A DNA stretch of 15,621 nt from Goniomonas avonlea. Lineage: Eukaryota; Cryptophyceae; Goniomonadida; Goniomonadaceae. Positions 1 through 6,085 of this stretch are shown here, in pieces (within the stretch, counting starts at the first letter, position 1; the number at the start of each line of letters is the position of its first letter). The DNA lies in the NCBI GenBank assembly GCA_003573635.1, contig QUTJ01031714.1, positions 1 through 15,621 of the forward strand, written 5' to 3'. Position numbers and translations under genes: made by a program. The notes beneath the pieces are model-generated. The model was not told where the DNA came from. It was given only the letters and a program-made list of their open reading frames with translations, and did no database searches.

Positions 1-452
1 CTCTCTCTCTCTCCGTCAGAACTGTGTGTGTCTCTCTCGCCTTCAGAACTGTGTGTGTGTCTTTCTAGAACGTGTGTATCTCTCCCGCCGTCAGAACTGT
101 GTGTGTGTGTCTCTCTCTCGCCGTCACAACGTGCGTAGCTCTCTCACCGTCAGAGCGTGTGTATCTCCCTCGCCGTCAGGACTGTGTGTGTATCTCCCTC
201 GCCATCAAAACTGCGTGTGTCTCTCTCTCGCCATCAGAACTGTGAGTACCCCTCTCTCTCGCCATCAGAACCCCGCCGTCAGACTGTGTCTCTCTCGCCA
301 TCAGAGCTGTGTGTATCTCTCTCGCCGTCAGAACGTGTGTATCTCTCCCGCCGTCAGAAGTGTGTGTGTGTGTGTCTCGCCGTCAGCACTGTGTGAGCCC
401 CCCCGGCATCAGAACTGTGTGTCTCCCTCTCGCCTTGTGTGTGTCTCTCTCA
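1..452. repeat. Degenerate pyrimidine/GT minisatellite
   Basis: About 16-17 imperfect tandem units of roughly 17-33 bp. Each has a CT run, a core CGCCGTCAGAAC (variants CGCCATCAGAAC, CGCCTTCAGAAC) and a short (GT)n tail. Units vary in the length of the CT and GT runs and in point changes, which suggests an old, diverged array. The array reaches the left edge of the window, so its full extent is unknown. Several frames stay open through it only because the repeat lacks stop codons; the translations are Cys/Val/Ser low-complexity and are not treated as genes. Confidence 0.9.
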
Positions 453-532
453 ACTGCGGCTGCGGGATCCCGACTTGCGACTGCACACAGGATCCTCATC
501 TTGCTTGCCCGTTCCTCCCTTCTGCTCTTCCA

Positions 533-561
533 TGCGTGCGCGCGCGCGCGTGTGTGTGTGT

Positions 562-598
<37 letters not shown>

Positions 599-683
599 TG
601 TGTGTGTGGTGTGGTGTGGTGTGGTGTGGTGTGGTGTGTGTGGTGGTGGTGGGTGTGCGCGCGCGTGCGCGCGTGTGTGTGTT
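533..683. repeat. Alternating CG/GT tract with TGTGG pentamers
   Basis: A nearly uninterrupted purine-pyrimidine alternating block. A (CG)n run leads into a long (GT)n run. This is followed near 605-640 by repeats of the pentamer GTGTG/TGTGG and some GGT triplets, then a second (CG)n/(GT)n run ends it. Such tracts are known to favour left-handed Z-DNA and to mutate by slippage. No gene is supported here. Confidence 0.92.
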
Positions 684-1460
684 GTACGAGCTGACGCGGT
701 GTTGCAGACTGAGGGAGTTCCGGGTGCTATCAGCTCCATCCGGCGGTGTTCCAGCCCGACCCCGAAGGATCAACGGGACGGATCGACTAAAAGTAAATGA
801 ACAACAAAGTCCACAAGCGCCTCGTCCCTCAAAAGCCCGTGTGCACTTGCTTTTTATTTTTCCCGATCGATCCTGTGACTCGAGTAATTCTCTGCTGTTG
901 CCGAAAACGTCATAAGGACCAACCAAAACCTCCCATGCTTTGACATCTCCTTTTCACCTTGCAGATGATCAAATTCGGCAAAAGCTCGGTTTGGCCACAA
1001 CAGCACACGTCCAAACAGCTCCGCTCGCCCAGGTGTAACAACAACGAGGAACTTCCAACGTTTCTATTCTCTTTCATCAACTCACAACACGTGTGTCAGC
1101 TGCCAGCTATGACGCGTGTGTATGAAATCCGAAGCCCCTCCGACGCCCGATGCAGGCTCGTACGATCGGTCGGTGGCCCCTCGAACACAATTTGACACAA
1201 TGGAAACAGCGACAGAATCTAAGGCTGACCAGTACCTCTCGTATCTCCTTGCTGACCTTGCCTCGGTAGGCAGATTGAAATTCTCAGGCTCACGAGCTCC
1301 CACGAGTCGGGACGCCTCGAATTTTCCTCACGGAAGCCAACTCCAGACCAAGAAAATAAAGATAAATGTATCGCCTTTTTTACTGGTACCAGATGAATCT
1401 CCATAAGAACCCTTCTGCTCTTTTTTTAGGGAGGAGACCTGGCGCCCAGGTGAGAAAATA
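684..1460. other. Region without a confident gene
   Basis: Unique-looking sequence between the simple repeats and the minus-strand YPPGF gene. It contains splice-like signals on the plus strand (acceptor TTCACCTTGCAG ending at 964; donor CCCAG|GTGTAA at 1032/1033; TTTTTTTAG ending at 1429 facing CAG|GTGAGA at 1449/1450). It also has a plus-strand AATAAA at 1355-1360 and a TTTATT at 853-858 that would be a minus-strand poly(A) signal. I could not join these into a consistent reading frame. No tRNA or rRNA was recognised. Confidence 0.5.
1122..1406 (+). CDS. Weak candidate: hypothetical protein, 94 residues
   Basis: An open frame from ATG 1122 to TAA 1406. Its composition is more protein-like than neighbouring frames: an acidic/Ser/Thr N-terminal half, a short amphipathic stretch ADQYLSYLLADLAS around residues 37-50, and a basic tail KKIKI. 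I recognise no family. A GTAGGC directly after the LLADLAS codons could be a splice donor, so the last third may be intron. An AATAAA at 1355-1360 lies inside the frame, which argues against the full ORF being the mature coding sequence. It may equally be a chance frame or one exon of a larger gene. The start codon is only the first ATG of the frame. Confidence 0.22.
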   Translation: MKSEAPPTPDAGSYDRSVAPRTQFDTMETATESKADQYLSYLLADLASVGRLKFSGSRAPTSRDASNFPHGSQLQTKKIKINVSPFLLVPDESP

Positions 1461-1800
1461 TCACATTTTGGGGCATCCATACCAAGTCGGGGGGTAGTAC
1501 ACGCTACCACCGCCAGCCTGGAATCCCGGGGGGTAGGTGTAGATGAAAGCCTGCAGAAGTGGGTTACGAGAGCGGCAACATGGCACAGACAACGAATTTG
1601 GCGGAGCCAGGAAGTGACAGCAAGAATCTAAGAAACAAAGAACGCACGGAGGACGAAGGGGAACCCTGCTGGCCGTAGAACACGGACTGTCCAGGAGCAT
1701 TGGGGTTGAAACCGGGAGGGTAGTTGTAAATGAAAGCCGGGGTGCCCGGCACAGCGTTGCCCGGGGGGTAGAAGAACGCACCAAGAGCCTCCAACACCAT
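1461..1800 (-). CDS. Unrecognised small YPPGF-repeat protein (2 exons)
   Basis: I do not recognise the family. Exon 1 is 1800-1648 (51 codons, from ATG at 1800) and exon 2 is 1550-1461 (29 codons plus stop). They are joined by a 97-bp phase-0 intron (1647-1551) with donor GTGCGT and acceptor CTTCTGCAG, giving 80 residues. Three Tyr/Pro motifs are visible: FFYPPG near residue 9, AFIYNYPPGF near residues 22-31 and AFIYTYPPGF at the start of exon 2, each long copy followed by a Gly/Pro/Gln spacer and SV(F/Y)Y. The two AFIY repeats differ mostly at synonymous third positions, which argues for selection on the protein. No signal peptide or membrane segment is evident. The frame stays open upstream of the ATG for about 11 codons (RKLKGREN precedes Met), so the true start could be earlier through an upstream exon. 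A donor-like GTATGG near the C-terminus leaves the 3' end uncertain. It is divergent from DTD1. Confidence 0.5.
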
Positions 1801-2007
1801 GTTCTCGCGACCCTTCAGTTTGCGTAGTTTCCCAGTTTCAAGTCAGCTTTTGACAGGGTGCCCATTTGACAGGGACCACAGGGTCCCTAAGGGGCCCTAC
1901 TAAGACACATATTTATTTGCTATTAAATTGCTAGCTAGTGCCTGACTACCGGTATTAACCCTAGCTAGGGTTAACGTGCATTGACCTGGTCGCCCGAACC
2001 GGCGGGG
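1801..2007. promoter_or_regulatory. Divergent intergenic region rich in palindromes (YPPGF gene / DTD1)
   Basis: The 207 bp between the start of the minus-strand YPPGF gene and the DTD1 ATG probably carries both promoters (inference from layout). It holds a TTTGACAGGG direct repeat (1849-1858, and again from 1864) and a 7-bp inverted repeat AGGGACC/GGTCCCT (1871-1877, 1882-1888). An AT-rich patch lies near 1909-1929. The palindromes CTAGCTAG (1931-1938), TACCGGTA (1947-1954) and a perfect 20-bp palindrome (1955-1974) follow. No clear TATA box can be assigned. Confidence 0.55.
1955..1974. repeat. Perfect 20-bp palindrome
   Basis: TTAACCCTAGCTAGGGTTAA equals its own reverse complement. Its core CTAGCTAG also occurs alone at 1931-1938, 30 bp upstream, and an 8-bp palindrome TACCGGTA abuts it at 1947-1954. 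It ends 33 bp before the DTD1 start codon. It could be a dimeric factor site, a small cruciform or the relic of a short inverted-repeat element. Confidence 0.85.
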
Positions 2008-2782
2008 ATGCGCGCCATTGTGCAACGTGTGGAGAGTGCAAGTGTTACTGTGGGAGAAGAGCTAATCTCCTCGATCCGTCATGGTGTCATTGCCCATTGA
2101 ACTGCTTGAATCTCATTGAGCAACAGGTATCCTTGTGCTCGTTGGTTACAGTCCCACCGATTCCGCTGCGGACTCGGAGTACATGTGGGCGATTGCTTGC
2201 CTTGCATTCTGATTTACGATCTATTCAGGTGCCGAAAGTTGCTCAACACGAAGTTTTTTTCGGCAGAGGATGGCAAGATGTGGAAGAGAGACGTGCAGGG
2301 AGTCGAAGGGGAGGTCCTTCTCGTGAGCCAGTTCACGCTATACCACAGATTGAAAGGTCCTTTTTTTCAGTTGTTGGGCTATTTCCGACACTCATCCTTT
2401 GTCAGGCAACAACCTTGATTTTCATGGAGGAATGGCACCTGAACAGGCCCGTGCATTCCATCAGGTTTGTCACATTGCTCATGATTTCGACCACTGAGCT
2501 ACTCCCAGGATTTTGTTGCTGCTGTGCAAAAGGCGTACCGTGCCGACCGAGTAAAAGGTGCCTCTAGAGCCCCCTTTTGTTCCTCGGGAATCACAAAGCG
2601 CAGATGGGGTGTTTGGTGCCAAGATGTCTGTGTCTCTCGTCAACGACGGACCCGTGACTATTACTCTGGAAAGCGACACCGCACAAGGGAAAACCAAGCC
2701 TCAGGAGCCGAAGAAAGGCAAAGAGGCAGCAAAAGGTGGAGCGGCAGCTCAAGACCCAGTCTCTGACAACTTGGAAGGATGA
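2008..2782 (+). CDS. DTD1: D-aminoacyl-tRNA deacylase (D-Tyr-tRNA deacylase), 6 exons
   Basis: DTD hydrolyses D-amino acids (and mischarged glycine) from tRNAs, keeping them out of protein synthesis; it acts as a cytosolic homodimer. Exons: 2008-2083, 2127-2184, 2229-2356, 2406-2464, 2509-2557, 2604-2782. These join to 182 residues plus stop with correct phases throughout. The N-terminus MRAIVQRVESASVTVG is the standard DTD start and fixes ATG 2008. The catalytic-site motifs VSQFTL (SQxT) and NDGPVTI (the Gly-cisPro motif) are both intact, as are LKGNNLDFHGGMAPEQA and DGVFGAKM, so the enzyme should be active. After the fold comes a roughly 35-residue Lys/Glu/Ala-rich tail, comparable to the charged C-terminal extension of animal DTD1. 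All five introns are only 43-49 bp (2084-2126, 2185-2228, 2357-2405, 2465-2508, 2558-2603), with poorly conserved donors (GTGTCA, GTGGGC, GTCCTT, GTTTGT, GTGCCT). The stop is followed by AATAAA 27 bp later. Confidence 0.95.
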
Positions 2783-3591
2783 AGCTCGACTGATATTTCT
2801 GGAACTATTAATAAACAGTATTTGAACATTGCGAGACAAGAGGCCCAATTATACAATGGTAGTTTATTCGATGCTGGACCTGTACATGAGCGAAGGGTCG
2901 TGCCATCAGAAATGCAGGATGGAACAAAGTGCAACACGCCATGCAAGCGAGCAAGAACAAACGTATCTACATAATTTACATTTGCCTTTTGGCGACCGCG
3001 GACTCATGGGCGTCCAGTGCGGCAAGAGCGTCCACCCCTGTTATTGCACAAGTTGAGGACCACAACAATGCGTGATGCGTGATCGAGTGGCAGCAAGCAC
3101 ACAGAACATCATGCAACACAGGACAGAAATAAACCTCAACCCATCCTCGCGTCCACGCGTAGACGGCTGACGGTTGGTAAGGCTTCGGAGCTCGTACGTT
3201 CGCGGCGTTCCTGTGTGTTGCAAGGACGGTCAACGCCATTGCATACCCGGCAGAGATGGTACAGAGAATGTCAGAAGTGTACAGAGATTGTACGTCACGA
3301 TCATGGTCGTTGTGCATTATGGCACTGTGAGTAATACGCTGACGATAAGTCGCGGTCGCTGCCCGATGCATAGCCTGCGTACCTCGTCGAGCACACAAGA
3401 CCGCTTTGTGCCGGTCGCCAATGGGTTGCGACCTGCAAGTTGCGGCCGGCCCGGGCTGGGTTTGCGGCTGGCCAAAGGGCTGGTTTTTTTGCAACCTGCG
3501 GCCGTCAGCACGGACTATGCCCGCACTAGGCTCAGAGAAGGGGGTTCAAGAGAAGGGAGTTAAACTCAACCTAGTCTGCACCACTCGAGTA
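2783..3591. other. Intergenic region between convergent genes
   Basis: About 800 bp between the DTD1 stop and the stop of the minus-strand Ser/Pro-rich gene. Apart from the DTD1 poly(A) signal it contains AATAAA-like signals on the minus strand (2868-2863) and on the plus strand (3128-3133). A 172-codon minus-strand open frame (3494-2976) and a 129-codon plus-strand frame (3174-3563) exist. They overlap each other, have Arg/His/Cys-rich compositions and resemble no family, so I do not call them. Much of it may be 3' UTR. Confidence 0.5.
2810..2815 (+). terminator. Poly(A) signal of DTD1
   Basis: AATAAA lies 27 bp after the DTD1 stop codon, inside an AT-rich stretch. Its position and sequence fit a canonical polyadenylation signal. 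A minus-strand AATAAA (2868-2863) sits about 50 bp further and could serve a convergent minus-strand transcript. Confidence 0.65.
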
Positions 3592-4202
3592 TCACAGGGG
3601 GCCGATCAGTCCTGGACAAGACAGGCGACTCCACCTGACCCTTGATCCACTCATCCCCTTGAAAACCTTGATGAAACCGGGGACCTCCGTGAACGCCTGG
3701 TTTTGAACGGGTTCTTCACTTTGGCTGCTCTCCACGGCTGTGGAGGTCGGGACGTAAATGAAGGGGAAGAGGATATCGACAGACTGGAAGAGCTCTCGCT
3801 TGTCTGGTTCGAAATCCTCACCTGAGAAGAACGATTGCAGACGGGCTCCGACAAGATCGTGTCCTCGGAGGAAGAGACACAAGTCCCAAACGAAGGAGAC
3901 GAGGAGCAAGAGGGCGTGTTGGCACCGGACAGGCGGCTTGTCGGTGAAAAGCGTCCAGGAGACTCGGAAAGGGAAGACGAGTCCGCGTAGCAATACTGTG
4001 GAGAAAGTGGCCAAGCCTGGGGCGAAGAAGGGGACGTAGGGGTGGCTGGCACTGAGACACATTCGTCATCATCAATTTCGGAGATAAACGGGAAACCAAA
4101 CTTTGCAGCACATTGCCTCAACCCAAAGGCCAATGGCTGACCAAGTCGGTAGCAGTAGAGGTCCGCCTTGAGCTGGTCAATGTCGATGGGGGTGTCCAAC
4201 AT
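3592..4202 (-). CDS. Unrecognised Ser/Pro-rich protein (2-exon model)
   Basis: I do not recognise the family. The minus strand opens with ATG 4202, just after an acceptor-like CATTTCAG|GG, so a 5' UTR intron is likely. The first ~45 residues look folded (PIDIDQLKADLYCYRLG, then LRQCAAKFGFPFISEIDDD). A Ser/Thr/Pro-rich linker with several S/T-P sites follows. My preferred model is exon 1 at 4202-3926, a 104-bp phase-1 pyrimidine-rich intron (3925-3822; donor GTGCCA, acceptor CGTTCTTCTCAG) and exon 2 at 3821-3592. This gives 168 residues with an acidic/hydrophobic C-terminal part (EDFEPDKRELFQSVDILF, then EVPGFIKVFKG). The alternative is no intron: the first frame stays open to 3651 and gives a 183-residue protein ending in a basic Arg/Ser tail. 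The spliced model has the more protein-like C-terminus. The gene is divergent from TRRAP. Confidence 0.5.
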
Positions 4203-4461
4203 CCCTGAAATGTTCGAGTTGGGTGCTTGCAGGTTGGAGAAAAGGCGCAGGTTCTCAAAACCAAAAACAGACGACAGTGATCAGCCGTCAAATGCACATC
4301 AAATCTTGACTGACGTCTTTTGACACTTTGCTCTCTTTCTTGGCTTCGAGGCTTCGCGCTCAGAAGGCTCCAAGCTGTGTCTGCCCCTCTGGCAAGCACA
4401 GGAGGCTGTTTTTTTGCAGCAGTGCAACGCTGGGAGACGTGCAAGCAGTCGGTAGAGCGCC
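4203..4461. promoter_or_regulatory. Shared divergent promoter region (Ser/Pro-rich gene / TRRAP)
   Basis: Only 259 bp separate the proposed ATG of the minus-strand gene from the TRRAP ATG at 4462, so a bidirectional promoter is likely (inference). The minus strand seems to have a 5' UTR intron here, with the acceptor at 4204. A poly-T run (4410-4416) and an AT/GC-mixed body are visible; no TATA box is evident. Confidence 0.4.
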
Positions 4462-6085
4462 ATGCTCACCGGAAACTTCAAGCAGCATGCTGAGAAATTC
4501 ATCAAGCCTGATCTCCGTGCGCCACCTGCCGTGCACCCTCGTTCGACGAGTGAACTGACGTGTCCCGTTTCACCGCAGCTGCAGAAGAGCGCCTCAAGCT
4601 TGCGCAGGAGATCCGCGACAGCATAGAGATTGTGCACACGTCGGAATACCAGAACTTCCTCTTCTACTTCATTCCCGTATTCCGACAGTATCTAGGAAAA
4701 ACGGGGCACGCACAGTTTGTAGACAATGGGGAGTACAAAACTCGCTATGTGCTGCTGGAAATCCTGAACCGCCTACCTACCAATGAGTACTTGCGTCCGT
4801 ACGCACAGCACCTCATCCAGCTATGCATGTTTTTGCTCAAGGTCCGTGAGCCCACCTCGGCTGGCCGGACAGTTTTGAGTGATCCACTGCTGATCCGATG
4901 TGCCCACCGCAGGAAGACAACGAAGAGAACGCAGTCATTGCCCTGCGAATCATTCTCGATCTTCACAAGAGCTTTCGCCCGACGTTAGAGTCCGAAGTGC
5001 AGCCATTCCTGGACTTTGTCAAGACAATCTATCATGACTTTCACAAAACTGTCGAGGCTGCGTTTTCAATGGAAGAGCGCACCAGCATGCGCAAGAGCAC
5101 AGAGTCTTTTAAAGTTATCACGGAGTGCCCACTCATTGTTATGTTTCTGTTTCAGCTCTACGGTAAGTACATTCAGAACAACATCACCATTTTGCTGCCG
5201 TTGATGGTGGATGCGATTTCCCTTCAAGCGCCGAGCAATCGCCCACCAAAGTTTCAAGCTTTGGTTGTGGATTTCATTGCCGCGCAAGTCAAGGTACTGT
5301 CGAGGATTGGCGACGTCGCAACTTAATCCATTTGCTCGCAGACGCTCTCCTTCCTTACGTACTTGTTGCGCGGCTATGCCGATTTTGTCAAACCGTACCA
5401 GGAAAAGATCCCTGGCAGTGTTGTGCACCTCTTAATGAGCTGTCCCCATGACAGTGTCGCTGTTCGCAAGGTACAATCGGGTTGCCCGAGCTCGTGCGCG
5501 TGACACGTTTACGCCAGGAGCTGTTGGTTGCCACCCGCCACATCCTTGCCACAGACTTCCGCCAGGGTTTTTTCCAGCATGTACATGTGTTCTTGGATGA
5601 GAAGACTCTTATTGGTACCAACCGCGGAACGACGGACACGCTTCGACCACTGGCCTACAGTCTGCTGGCTGAAGTGGTCCACAATGTTCGACTGGAACTG
5701 CAACTCCCGTTGCTCTCTAAAGCTGTGCATGTGTACGTGTCTCTTGCACCGCGCACCTTGGGTGGTGTTGACAACGGCACAGGTTCTCACGCAACGTGCA
5801 TGACGCATCGCTCCCATTGGGAGTGCAGACCACGTCAATCCGCCTCCTCATGAACCTCGTTGAAGGAATCTACCACAAAAATAACCAGGACCCTGAAGGC
5901 ACGCCCCCCACTCACAGACCTTTCGTTTTGCCCTTTCCAGCTCGCGTTCCGGTTTCGCAACTCTTCTCAAACTCTTGTTTACAGCCGGGCGCACCCTTCT
6001 CGTCCGGATACTCGATACCTTTGTCCGCAAGTTTGGTACTCTCAAGGAGTATGTTCCCCGCCTCGTTGCTGCACATAAGAACAAG
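4462..6085 (+). other. TRRAP: TRRAP exons 1-7 (residues 1-420)
   Basis: Exons: 4462-4516, 4579-4841, 4913-5293, 5342-5470, 5518-5732, 5783-5898, 5985-6085. They encode the N-terminal HEAT repeats. HTSEYQNFLFYFIPVF aligns with the first TRRAP helices, exon 3 carries EDNEENAVIALRIILDLHK, exon 4 TLSFLTYLLRGYADF, exon 5 ELLVATRHILATDFR, exon 7 LLVRILDTFVRKFGTLKEY. Introns here are short (62, 71, 48, 47, 50 and 86 bp). Intron 5 (5733-5782) is phase 2 with donor GTACGT; joining it restores VHVFSRNVHDASL. Intron 6 needs a GC donor. Confidence 0.9.

Noticed and set aside
26-926. Several long frames on both strands across the 5' simple repeats
   Set aside because: They translate CT/GT repeats into Cys-Val, Ser-Arg or Thr-His runs and stay open only because the repeat units lack stop codons.
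965-1032. Short exon-like frame starting MIKFGKS, reminiscent of the start of SPX-domain proteins
   Set aside because: The conserved PEW...Y..YK continuation of SPX domains is absent, and no downstream exon in a compatible phase was found.
1955-1974. Telomeric repeat or telomere seed
   Set aside because: There are only two facing half-units within a palindrome and no TTAGGG array, so it is treated as a palindrome only.
2976-3494. 172-codon minus-strand frame in the intergenic region
   Set aside because: It has a His/Cys/Arg/Thr-rich random-looking translation, no recognised domain and overlaps another open frame on the plus strand. It could be 3' UTR of the Ser/Pro-rich gene.
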